A DNA stretch of 64,000 nt from Dallia pectoralis (lineage: Eukaryota > Chordata > Actinopteri > Esociformes > Umbridae): contig CM055741.1 of NCBI GenBank assembly GCA_029465975.1, forward strand, positions 10,294,479 to 10,358,478. The letters are read 5' to 3'. Below, piece by piece: positions 23,352-33,134 of the stretch. Each line of letters begins with the position of its first letter. Position 1 is the first letter of the stretch. Made by a program: the position numbers and the translations under genes. A model generated the notes under the pieces. That model saw nothing but the letters and a program-made list of their open reading frames with translations, did no database searches and had not been told where the DNA came from.

Positions 23352-26300
23352 CTGCAGAGATAGAGAGCCGTGACGTTAAGACAGAGTGCTACATAAGTCG
23401 TTCATGCTACACTGTAGAGACATTGTGAAAATGTATTTACGCTGTTCGCTATGTTTCGATTACCTTCGAACACGTGTGTGATAGGCCACCTTATTTTGGT
23501 CGAACACGTTAGTTGTCACTAACAGTAAGTGTTCCTGTTGAACAACAAGCACGAGTAAAAACCCAAATACAGCTAACTGAAACTCATTTGTCTCACGCTC
23601 AGCGGTAGAGAACCTTATTAGACATAGCGATTAGTCAGCTAGAATCGCCTAACCCAAAGTGTCCCAAGTGCTCCTCTCTTAACTAGTGCCCTTCTTTTGA
23701 CCAGAGCCCTGAGGAACCTGTCTAGCTGAGCCCAGGGGTCCCTGGTTGAAAGTAGTGAACGAATAAGGGCATAGGGTTCCGTTGGGTATGTATCCACTGA
23801 GCCAGAGAAAAGAGAAGGGGATTAATATAGACAAACATCTCCTTGGCTGAGTGCACCGGGCCGAGACGCCGAGCAATGGACAGTTGCTTGGCCGGAATGT
23901 CGTGGGCAGGGTGGAAGGCACTATTTTTAAACGGGCTTCAGTGCCAGTGTGAGTAAACCGACGATAGCCTGTGCCCGTCGGTACGTGATCAGGAAACAGT
24001 CTAGGGTGTCAGGGGTTGTTATTAATGTAATCCCAGACCAGCAGATGAAAAGTAAGACATGTTTTTTTCCCGCCTGGCATGATGGTAAAATATGTTGTCA
24101 CACACGGTCTCTTCCGGTAGCTATGGATACGCAAACACTTGCCATCACACACACGCGCACTCACTCCGTTCCGTTATCCAAATGCGTCACGTACCTTGAG
24201 CGGTACGGCCGAATCGCCGCACGGCCTGAGGACACAGAGACGCGTCTCTCTCTCCATCTTACACCGAGCGTTGTCGTTGGTGATGCGCGACGACAAACCC
24301 ATCCCGCAGCTCCGCGAACACGGGGACCAGCCCGTCGTCTGGACAACACACTTCTCCACTGGATACTTGGTCACTGCAATGGGAGGGTGGAAAGATGAGT
24401 GTGCGGACGGCCGAGGGAAACACTCCAGAGGAGAAGGAATAACACAGACCTGCTGTCAACCTGTAGTCACCCACTTCCACAACAGAAATGCAAGTGGAAA
24501 CGGTGTCCAAAGATAACTAATGTCGTCTCAGATTTTCTCAACGACAACATTGGAACTGTTTCTCACCAGGCAGATGCTTGTAGCCGTGCTCGTTCGCCCA
24601 GCCATATCCACTCTGCAGCAGTTCGTTTGCCCGCCCCTGACCGTTCTCCAACAGCTCATTACCCAGAGGGTCATATGGTCTGTACTCATCCGGCCGAGGC
24701 TTGCGCTGCGAGGGCTTCTGAAAGTGTTTGGCGGACGGCAGACGCCAGGTTCCTTTATGGCAGTCCACGGTGAAGCAGCACTCGCCCGGCACCCTGATCA
24801 GCCTCGGGTAGGGGCACGCGAGGGTGGGGCGGGGCAGACGGTGGTCACAGAGCGGGGCACAGCCGACGGCACCGTCGACGCAAGTACACTGGTGTTTACA
24901 TCCGGCGCGGAAACTCTCGCCGTTCTGGTAAATCCTCCCATTATACTCACATGTACGACCCTCTTTTTTGGCTGTGAAGAGAGATGAGAAAAACGCTTTT
25001 AACGTGTAACACGGTGAAGTCCAGAACAATCCCCTTAACTTATACAAAACGTATATTTAACTTATATAAAAACAGCCATACACTTCACATGGTTGATGTA
25101 CCAGTCTTATATGCACTATGCATAATAGCCTGGGGGTTGTCTTGATTTGGTAACCACTGATCTACAGCTGAGAGTTCAAAGCAAGGCCAGAGGAATGATG
25201 TCTTCTGGGTAAGGATCTATAAGAGTCTCTCTGTCTCCATATCACAGGCACTGAGAAGAGTTTATTCTTAGTCTACGGAGGATTGGAATCCGGGATTGAC
25301 GTAGAAAGTACAAGTTCCATTTCGGTCTTTATGATTTAACTTCTTACATCTTTACGGAATCTACAACACTTCCAAACAGTAGGATGGGAAACACCGGGAT
25401 AAAGGAGAGGTTCGCCAATTTTCAAATGAGCCTATAACTTGACTCTTTTGGTGTTTTACTGAAGCTGCTCGAAAACGGGGTTAATCACGTCTATTTGTTT
25501 TGTTTTGATTTGCAAACCTTTGTAAACCATTATAATGATTTTTATTTAAATTTCAACGTGCCACGAATCCTCTTTACAGCACAAATCTGAAAGCGTACAA
25601 ACATTCTGTACATAAATCCAGAGTGAGATGTATTTTGTAAACGTATACTTCTGATGCATAATGTCTGAGTACTAAGACAAAAAGCTATGCAGCCTTTTTT
25701 GGAGCAAAGTGGAATCACATAAGGCGACACTTAATTTTTTGTATTTTGAATATCTCACAAAAGAGTAAAGAGGCGTGCATAAAAGAGTGAATAGAAACAC
25801 GTAGGTTGGCAGAGGGGAGGAGCTGGTAAGTACAGAAGAGGTTGAGATTCACTGTAATAGTGGGCTATGGAGTGTTTGGGAGACCAATTGGTGTTTGTTT
25901 GTAGTGCATTGAAGCCAAACCGAAATCAGAAGAAGGGTAAAAACAAGGACACTGGTAAAAATGTGTGGACTTCCCACACTGTAATCACGTGATTTGGTTC
26001 ATCACAGTGTCTCTAATTAGCTGCAGGAGATGTTAACATACACAACTGCAGCATTAACCATCACGACACAACACTATTTACAAAGCTTTACAATTGCAAC
26101 ATCTTTCTGTAATGCAAATTCGATAATTCTGTCTATAATTTCCGCAGAGATTAATAAAAAGCATGCTCAAGTCAAATTGAATCCTTGTTTTTTGTATTGC
26201 AATTTGCATAATAGTAGTTATGATTAGTAAACATATATTCTATACCCGGTATGGTAAATTAACACTTCAACACGACATTTCCACCAATTTCACTTTTCTC

Positions 26301-27376
26301 ACCGCGACATATGCCATCGACCAGGGACACATCGTTGCCGTAGTTACATTCAAGACCCTTGTGGTGGTCGCATGGCAACGTGGGACCGCAGTCCTGGTTC
26401 AGCTGGGCGGCGCACACCTGGCAGCAGCCGCAGCCGTCCGGCACCGCACTCACCCCGGGGAGGCACCTGACACCCGACGCTGGGCACTCGCACACTGTCG
26501 GGCAGCTGGCAGCCACCTGGAGGAAAAGGAAGCGGTGGCGGCTGTTTGGTTTATACAGAAAGCGGAAATAATATCTACAAATGTCAAGAGAAAGGAATTT
26601 GAGGTTTTGCGGTGGAATACCGGTTTGGAACTATTCGTTCGTCAGAAATAAACAGGTTAATGTGACTATTGTGTCCCGTTCTGGGTTGTTTTAGTCCAGT
26701 TTTGCAAGGGACGTGTTGAATTAACTTCCCTGCATACTGTATTGTGTTTGGTGATATTATTGCTACTCATTCATATCGTATTCATATAGGCCTAGTCATG
26801 TCTGTTTTGATAGCTGTTCAAATCTACCGACCCCATATACCTAAACCCGTGTTTTGAGTCAGTCACAGGATATCAAGGTTTCATTCCAGCTCCTGCCAGA
26901 ATAAACATTATCAGTAAACGCTTCATCCTCAGACAGTGAGTGAAAACTATTTGGCAAGCACAAACATGCATATCAAAGATTAGATAATAGAAGGTTGGGC
27001 AGGTAGTAAAAGACATGTTTAGCGATACACGTTATGCGTCAGAGTCTCTAATTTCCATGTAATTGTGCTGTGATCAGAGCAACAATTACATGTTATTAGG
27101 CTATACTCAACAGTGCATGCGGTTCCTGTAGACTGCAAAATTGACTTTATTTTCTTCACTGAGGTTATTGAAACACAGTACACTAGCAATGTAAAACCAT
27201 CATAATGCAACTGACAACGACTAGATGTTCACCTAAAATAAAAACATATTTATGTATACAATAACACAATGATCCCCTGCAAACAGACCGAGTAGACTAA
27301 TTGCATTACATTATTATGCACTTACCTGTTTTGTGACTGCCATTGTTAACAAAACAAACAAAATACGTGTTGACAT
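23046..27376 (-). CDS. ccn1l: CCN1/CYR61-like matricellular protein (complete, 5 exons)
   Basis: Exons join as 27376-27326, 26516-26303, 24971-24567, 24373-24195 and 23351-23046, giving 384 residues with consistent phases (0, 1, 1, 0) and GT-AG junctions throughout. The domain order is the CCN family's: signal peptide (1-17), IGFBP domain with GCGCCQVC, VWC domain, a variable hinge, TSP1 repeat (WSPCSRSCGMG) and C-terminal cystine knot (CGLCSDGRCC, SCKC). CCN proteins are secreted, bind integrins and heparan sulphate, and regulate adhesion, migration and matrix remodelling. The vWC text GESFRAGCKHQCTC and the ending DTHKFVD place it nearest CCN1 rather than CCN2. The hinge is longer and Arg/Asn-rich. 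Teleosts carry CCN1 plus CCN1-like paralogues, and this divergent copy is best called CCN1-like. Length is close to the usual 375-385. Confidence 0.93.
23659..23795. repeat. Dispersed palindromic repeat inside ccn1-like intron 4
   Basis: A degenerate copy of the repeat at 22089-22208: GTGTCCCAAGTGCTCC, then TTTTGACCAGAGCCCTGAGG in the first arm. The second arm has GTCCCTGGTTGAAAGTAGTG and ends near GGGTTCCGTTGGG. Confidence 0.55.
24195..24373 (-). CDS. ccn1l: ccn1-like exon 4: TSP1 repeat
   Basis: 179 nt, phase 1 to phase 0, donor AAG|GTACGT. It encodes a thrombospondin type-1 repeat: KCVVQTTGWSPCSRSCGMG, then SSRITNDNARCKMERETRLC and RPCG. The W-S-x-C-S-x-x-C-G core, used for integrin and sulphated-glycan binding, is intact. 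Confidence 0.93.
24567..24971 (-). CDS. ccn1l: ccn1-like exon 3: VWC domain and hinge
   Basis: 405 nt, phase 1 to phase 1. It begins AKKEGRTCEYNGRIYQNGES and carries the VWC cysteines (CKHQCTCVDGAVGCAPLC, GECC). It continues into a basic, glycine/asparagine-rich hinge (RPDEYRPYDPLGNELL, then a repeated ANELLQSGYGWANE-like segment). The hinge is the least conserved part of CCN proteins. Confidence 0.93.
26303..26516 (-). CDS. ccn1l: ccn1-like exon 2: IGFBP domain
   Basis: 214 nt between acceptor TTTTCCTCCAG and donor CGCG|GTGAG, entering in phase 0 and leaving in phase 1. It encodes CPTVCECP, then DGCGCCQVCAAQLNQDC and CDHHKGLECNYG. The twelve-cysteine pattern and GCGCCxxC motif define the insulin-like growth factor binding protein module. 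Confidence 0.93.
27326..27376 (-). CDS. ccn1l: ccn1-like exon 1: signal peptide
   Basis: ATG at 27376-27374 starts a 17-residue secretory signal (MSTRILFVLLTMAVTKQ) with a hydrophobic LFVLL core. Donor CAG|GTAAG follows at 27325. This is the standard CCN exon 1 layout. An in-frame second Met at residue 12 is too late to leave a working signal peptide. Confidence 0.88.
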
Positions 27377-27584
27377 AATTTGGGATAGTTGAGTATCTCT
27401 CATGTGGTTTTTAGTCCTTTTGCAGTTTTGAACTTCTGAAACCTTTTTGAATTACTACCTCGACTTGCAAGATTCCGTTAGATGAATTGAAAAAGTCGTT
27501 TAAGGGTACTTTTGTTCCTTCCTCTAGGTCATCACGGTGTTAGTCCACTCCTAATCATTCAGCATAAACCCTTATCCTACTGTG

Positions 27585-27674
27585 ATTTATACCAAACCCG
27601 TGAGCTCCGTAGAAGCCCCGCCCATCCTCACGCGTCCAGCCAATTATCATTCGGGCGGCCGGCCAGACATTCCA
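27585..27674 (-). promoter_or_regulatory. Proximal promoter of the ccn1-like gene
   Basis: On the gene's strand a TATAAAT box lies at 27591-27585, about 210 nt upstream of the ATG. That predicts a start near 27560 and a 5' UTR of about 185 nt. Further upstream are a GC box (CCCCGCCC, 27616-27623), a CCAAT sequence (27640-27644) and ACATTCCA (27667-27674), a match to the TEAD (MCAT) site. CCN1 is a well-known YAP/TAZ-TEAD target in vertebrates, so this site is plausible. Binding itself is inferred. Confidence 0.55.
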
Positions 27675-27679
27675 AATGG

Positions 27680-28861
27680 GTGGAGTTAGGGAGAAGGATA
27701 GAAATTGATTGGGGGCGTATTTCAGCATGAATACCGTCATTCATAAAAATCCCAAGAAGTAGTGTGTGTTTATTTTATTGCTGGACTAAAATGTAACCGG
27801 TGCTTTTATGTCACATTTACTGACATTCCACCTTTGTGGCCACCGCTCTGTTAACACCAAAGTAAATATATCCAGCTGGTTAGAGGGGTGCAGACGCTGT
27901 AACCCAGTACAGTAATACTTAAAGCAACACCAACTCAGGAAAGGGGTTGGATAGCAGTGTGCCAACACCGAAAATTAATGAAGTCAGTGGTGTAAATCAA
28001 ACCGTAAGTTAAACTAATGATATATGTATTACAATATTCCAGAAAAGTGAACATGGACCTGTCTACAGATGTGAGGTTTGACAAAACCTTGTCCATTTTG
28101 TAGACAGCACAGATATGTTTCATTTTTCAGGCCCAATCTATGTCTAATAAAGAAAGCCACCTGTCTTTCTTTCCATCTTAAATTCAGGTGGTCTGTGCTG
28201 ACACAGCCATCAGGACAGACCAGTGTGTATTGTAAAGCTCACGGTTAAACCTGTTTATTATTAAAAGCCCACTAGTCCATTGTGCCAATTCTCCACAGAC
28301 TCCCACTTTACACCACATTCCGTATTTTCCCATCCGACCATCAAGGCCTCTATTTCCTGTGGGTTCTCCCTTGTCCACTCAATTCCTGCCACACCTGGAA
28401 CACACAGACCCTCTGTGATGAAAGAATGCATGAAATATGACCGGGAGTGTTTGCAGGTAAGAAGCACAGTCTTTGCAGCCTTAAGACCTGTACACCTATA
28501 GACCATATGCACGTAGCAGTAAAGCTCGATGTAACCGGTTTGCCAATGAAGGACAAACACGGTTGTAAATATAGTCGCCTCGCCTGTGAACCAGAATGGC
28601 TTCTAGTTTGTTTTCAGTGCGATGGGTTTTTATTTGAGACACGGTCCCACTAAACTTGTTTGAATTGGAATCTTGTTCGACAAAAAAAACACAAGGTTAT
28701 AGCCATAAAAGGGATTGGGGACGTCCGTGAGCCTGTATCCTCGCTGGGTGTTTTTCTTCGAATAATTGATTTAATAGTGATCATGTGGAAAATAGCTAAG
28801 ACCTAACAGTACTGACCGACATTTCCAAACACACTGCTGTAGGTTTTGGAAGCTGAATGCA
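27680..28861. other. Intergenic stretch upstream of the ccn1-like gene
   Basis: No gene is recognised. A 157-nt segment ending at a strong donor (TTTGCAG|GTAAGAAG, 28456) follows a CCACAG acceptor at 28299, but its reading frame is not convincing. Confidence 0.45.
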
Positions 28862-29337
28862 TCTCAGACGGCACCCACTTCCCTAAATAGTGACCTTATT
28901 TGGACCCAAGCCGTATACGAGGGCTCAAAGTAGTACGCAGTAAAGCTAATAGGTTGCTTTTTGGGAAACAGCTACCTACCGCTGTCTGCCCTTTGCCAGC
29001 AGTAATGTCCAGCAGAAACAGAAGTCATGGGCCGTCTATTTTAATCCGGTGGTACAGGGCTGTGTGAGACATTTGACTGGCCACCGCCGTTTTTTTTTTT
29101 GCCACATCACTGAACTGGATAACAGAGACGAACAGAAAAACATGTTATTTTTTAGACTCAAAGTACCCGCTCGCGTGACATCAAGTGCAAGGTTATTTCT
29201 AGTCGGACGTTATTTTTAGGTGTCGGGTCAAAAGCCAATATAACTCTTCTACCCTGCGTGTGTGTTCGTCTTTTACAATGGCACCCTATTGGTCTGGTTC
29301 AGAGGAAGTGCACTATTTATAGATGATAGGGAACCAC
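28862..29337. repeat. Two fragments of the dispersed palindromic repeat
   Basis: About 28862-28974 (CGGCACCCACTTCCCTAAAT and GGGCTCAAAGTAGTACG) and about 29274-29337 (AATGGCACCCTATTGG, AAGTGCACTATTTATAG, TAGGGAACCA) are diverged copies of the repeat described at 22089. The sequence between and after them (to 29840) contains no recognised gene. Confidence 0.5.
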
Positions 29338-30298
29338 CAGGAGCACAGGAGAGAAAGACAAGTAGCTGACATTGTGTTTCTAAAGACACTCACTAGTCAG
29401 CAACACCAAGGCTGACATCTAACACAGATAAAAAATCCAGGAGAGAATAAGAAAGAAGGGTTAAAAGAGAACGCCGGGGAGGCAAAGGAAACGCTGTGGA
29501 CAAGGAAGGAATCAGTGAAAAAGTGAGAGGGTTATTCCTTAAGGGTACGAGAGGGTACAGGGGAGGGGTAGAGAAAGAGCACAGGTGTTCTGTGGTCATG
29601 GTTTGTTTTCCTAAGTGGGTGGAGCAGAGCTCCAGCTCAGTCCTTTCATGTGGTGGTACTGACAATACGGTATTTCACACAAAAACAAGCTCCAGGGTGT
29701 TTCGTGTAGGTGCAAATCTAGGAGCAGCGTTTCCTCACCAACGGAAATCGTCGGTGAAGAAATAATTATGTTTTCTTTCTCCGCAACACTCCCACCATTA
29801 TAGAACTGGCCTTAATGTGCAGGTAGATATACAGATAGGCCTATACAGTCCCTGACAAAAGTCTTGTCGCTATCTATTTGGTAGAAACACCTGCTATTAA
29901 CCAGACTTTTAATTAATCAATTGGTGTTAGAAATAGCTCATATGAAAAGCTAAAACCTTCCCAAATGATGTTTAATGCACAGAAATGAATTAGTTTCACT
30001 GAAAAAAGATTTATAATTTAATCAAGACAGAAAGGTCAAATTTTGGCAAGACAAAAGTTTTGGCGCCTATGCAGAAATTGAACACATTTACTGCAAATAT
30101 AAAAATATGTCAGCAAATTAAGTAGTGGTGCTGTGAGGTCCAAATTTAATATTTTGTATGACTTCCATGAGCTTGAAGGACTGCATCCATGCGGTTTGGC
30201 AAGGATTCATACAATTTATTGATGAAGTCATCAGGAATAGCAAAAAAAGCAGTCTTGCATGCCTCCCAGAGTTCATCAATATTCTTTGGTTTCATCTT

Positions 30299-31106
30299 CT
30301 ATGCTTCCTCTTTCATCCTACCCCACATATGCTCAATGATGTTCATGTCTGGTGACTGGGCTGGCCAATCCTGGAGCATCTTGATCTTCTTCGCCTTGAG
30401 GAACTTTGATGTGGAGATGGAAGTATGTGATAGAGCACCATCCTGCTGCAGAATTTGGCCTCTTTTATGGTTGGGAATATAAGAGGTAGCTAAGATTTCT
30501 TGGTATTTTAGACTATTGATGTTGCCTTCCACCCTGCAGATCTCTCGCACACCCCCATACTGGATGTAACCCCAGACCTTGATTTTTCCGCCACCAAACT
30601 TCACTGTTTTCTGGGTGAATCTCGGATCCATGCGGGCTCCAGCAGGTCTCCTACAATATTTGCGGCGACTGTGGTGTAATTCAACAGAAGATTCATCTGA
30701 AAAATCCACCTTCTTCCACTTTTCCAGCGTCCATCCTTTTAGCAGGCTGTGGGCCTTGGCAAATGCCACACGGTTTTTCAATTGTCTTTTGTTTAATGCT
30801 GGCTTCTGGCAGAATCCGACAAACTGTTCTGGTTGACACAGGGACTTCAGGTGACCGGGTCTCATGGAGCTCTGCAGCAATGGAAAATGGGCTGGCCTTG
30901 GATTTTCGAGCCAACAAACGGGCAGTTGTCTTGCGGGGTCTGCCTGACCTGGGCTTGTCAAAAACGTCTCCAGTGTGTTCAAATGTTTTTTTTATCCTCT
31001 GTACTTGACGCTGAGACACATTGAAGGTGTCTGCCACATCAGCAGTGGATCTGGTCTTCAGCCTCTTGATAATCAAAACTTTAGACTCAGGGTGAATCGT
31101 AGGCAT
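30299..31106 (-). pseudogene. Tc1 transposase, frameshifted
   Basis: The N-terminal part (from 31106) has the paired-like helix-turn-helix region (DVADTFNVSQRQVQRIKK) and the GRPR hook (RSGRPRKTTARLLARK). The catalytic part lies in another frame, with FSDESS around the first Asp, QQDGALSHTS around the second Asp, and WPAQSPDMNIIEHMWGRMK with the final Glu. The two frames swap near 30790-30850, which implies a small indel there. The second catalytic block departs from the usual QQDNAPxH. With the frame broken no active enzyme is expected. The DD34E spacing identifies it as Tc1-like. Confidence 0.88.
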
Positions 31107-31147
31107 TTTTGCAGAGGTCTAGTTGCAGTTGATCGGAAGGTCTAGTG

Positions 31148-31338
31148 CAGGGATGTCAACCCGGTTCCACGGGGGGCCTAGTGTATGCAGGTTTTTGGGT
31201 TTTCATTTAAATTAGTTCCCAGTTCAGACCTAAACAACCAGTAGAGGGTAGAACCTTACCAATTAGTGAATCAAGAACAAGGTGAGAGCAAAGACCTGTA
31301 GACACTCGGCCCTCCATGGAACCCGTTTGACACCTGTG
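31148..31338. mobile_element. 191-bp hAT-like MITE nested in the Tc1 element
   Basis: The ends are inverted copies: left CAGGGATGTCAACCCGGTTC, right (reversed) CAGGTGTCAAACGGGTTCCA. The 8-bp direct repeat GTCTAGTG occurs on both sides (31140-31147 and 31339-31346), the duplication size of hAT elements. It lies between the transposase start and the right inverted repeat of the Tc1 copy. It therefore inserted after that Tc1 arrived. It has no coding capacity. Confidence 0.8.
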
Positions 31339-31634
31339 GTCTAGTGTACTGGGGTTGTTTTTATACACACCTGAGACCTAATTGATCCATTATTAGTCAC
31401 AGGTGAAGCTCATATGACAAGGCGACAACACTTATGTCTTTGCAAAAATTGGCTTTACCAAGCTGTGAATATGAGAATACTTTGACAGTTTCGTTTTGCA
31501 CTGAAACATTATTACAAAAGCTGTTGGGATTAAAATGAGCCATTTCTTGTAAAAACATCTTGATTAGAAATACATTTCAGCGGCACTTCAGGTCAATTTG
31601 TACACAAGCGACAAGACTTTTGTCAGGGACTGTA

Positions 31635-33117
31635 TATTAAGTTAGAAATTAAGAGCGCCAAATTCAATGTTTTAATATTTAATCCTACTGCAGTTATCCA
31701 AAACAATGTGGCAAGGCTGTTTTTTGGAAATAGAAGAGGTAAATAAACACGTACGCTAGCATGGCTGGAAAGGAGGGAGAAGCAAGAGTAAAGGGTGTAA
31801 GAGGGTGGAATAAATCTGGAGTTATTAGTGGCTACTCCACAAGACTGTCAACTGTACAGAAAAACAATGCCTGTACCCTTCCCATCTAGATGTTTACTCG
31901 AATTCTTTGAATGTATGATCCGTTTCAACTCAGTGCCTTTCCGAACAAGGCTGTTACGGTACAAGTGAAGCTTTCAAAATCTGACACGATCAGAGGTCGA
32001 GTCGATCAATAGCCCAACTGGCTTCGTGGTAACCATGGAAGTCGTCAATTAACATTACTCGTGATCCACATTGGCAACCCGAACAGGAATTAAGGACCAC
32101 CTGCATCAGAGATAGTCCGTCCTCAGCATTATATGAATAATTTTAGGAAAGATTTTACAATACAATGAATACTCAGGGAAGACTCAAATACTCATACATC
32201 AACCTAGTCTCAACCTATGAAAAGATATGCATCAGGCCCCACTGCAAGAGTGCACTTATGGGCTTTCAAAAATTACATTTGTTAATCGATAAATAAAATG
32301 CCATAGTGTTGAATGTCCTATACCACTTTCCTGTACAGTTTTATCTTGGTAATTTGTCAAACCTTTAATGGAATGTCTGAAAATGCTCTGATAAGTACAA
32401 CCGGTCTGAACAGCAGATAAATGATAGCGCTAACCAAACGTTTGTAATCTCACTTGAGTGCAGCCTTCTATGGAAAGCACACCTCAAAAGCTGTACAAGG
32501 ACCCTTTGACGGAAGTTTCTACAATCATCTGACCTCAAACCAATTAAACCAGCCAACCTCAGTGCATAGCTGGTTGAGGAAAATAGTTGGCTACATGGCG
32601 TAAAGGAAATAAATAGCCTTGAACGAGAACGTGAGCAAACTTGACTGGTTCTATCGCACACGATAAAATGGGTCAAACAAATTCACATGAATATTTCAGT
32701 GGATGAGTCAGACGATGAGAAAGTTCAATCCTCACATTTAAAGGTTTTCCTAGAACCTTACCGGATCCCAAAAAGGACATAAGACAACCGGGATTTCACA
32801 ACACTTATTGAAAAAGCCAAGACGAAACAGTCAAATAACATTGTATAAAAAAAGTTTTAATTTCAATTATCTCATTAATCCAAAAAAAGAAATATATATA
32901 CTAAAACAACCACCAATAACAAGTACAAGAAATTAAAACTTTGTTCGGCCCGAGGGATGATACAATAAAATAAGAATAGGATGACAACAGATGTGGGAGC
33001 AGATCGAGGAGGCATTTAAAATAAACAGGCAGACTGGTTTAAATTCTCCCTCTCCGAAATAGACATGAGGGCAAAAGGGCTTTACAAGCGTTGCCTTCAC
33101 AGGTCACGGGGCGATCT
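31635..33117. other. Intergenic stretch including the likely ddx39a 3' UTR
   Basis: No coding exon is recognised. The part next to 33117 must contain the ddx39a 3' UTR. A minus-strand ATTAAA at about 32858 is a candidate polyadenylation signal but is not the only possibility. Confidence 0.5.
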
Positions 33118-33134
33118 TCATCTGGACTGCTCAA
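33118..33134 (-). CDS. ddx39a: ddx39a coding exon 8: last five codons
   Basis: A 17-nt terminal coding segment after acceptor TTTTGTTTTTTAG. With the carried A it reads IEQSR then TGA, the exact C-terminal end of DDX39A. Choosing this over reading through exon 7 (which would give STYSKRLQI) follows the family ending. Confidence 0.9.

Larger units (their letters stand above)
29846..31632 (-). mobile_element. Tc1/mariner transposon, near full length, inactive
   Basis: Terminal inverted repeats begin CAGTCCCTGACAAAAGTCTT at the left and end with its inverse at the right, each flanked by TA (29844-29845, 31633-31634), the Tc1 target. An internal partial repeat (TTTTGGCAAGACAAAAGTTT, about 30039-30058) suggests the IR/DR type of inverted repeat. 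After subtracting a nested insertion (31148-31338 plus its 8-bp duplication) the element is about 1.59 kb, the normal Tc1 length. The transposase gene lies on the minus strand and is frameshifted. The element sits between the ccn1-like gene and ddx39a. Confidence 0.93.

Noticed and set aside
23059..24987. Plus-strand frames opposite the ccn1-like exons
   Set aside because: Shadows of the minus-strand exons; they lack domains and cross splice sites.
28300..28456. Possible plus-strand exon ending at the strong donor TTTGCAG|GTAAGAAG
   Set aside because: The acceptor is ordinary, the open frame (about 50 codons, ending MKECMKYDRECLQ) has no family likeness, and no partner exons are visible. Kept only as a remark.
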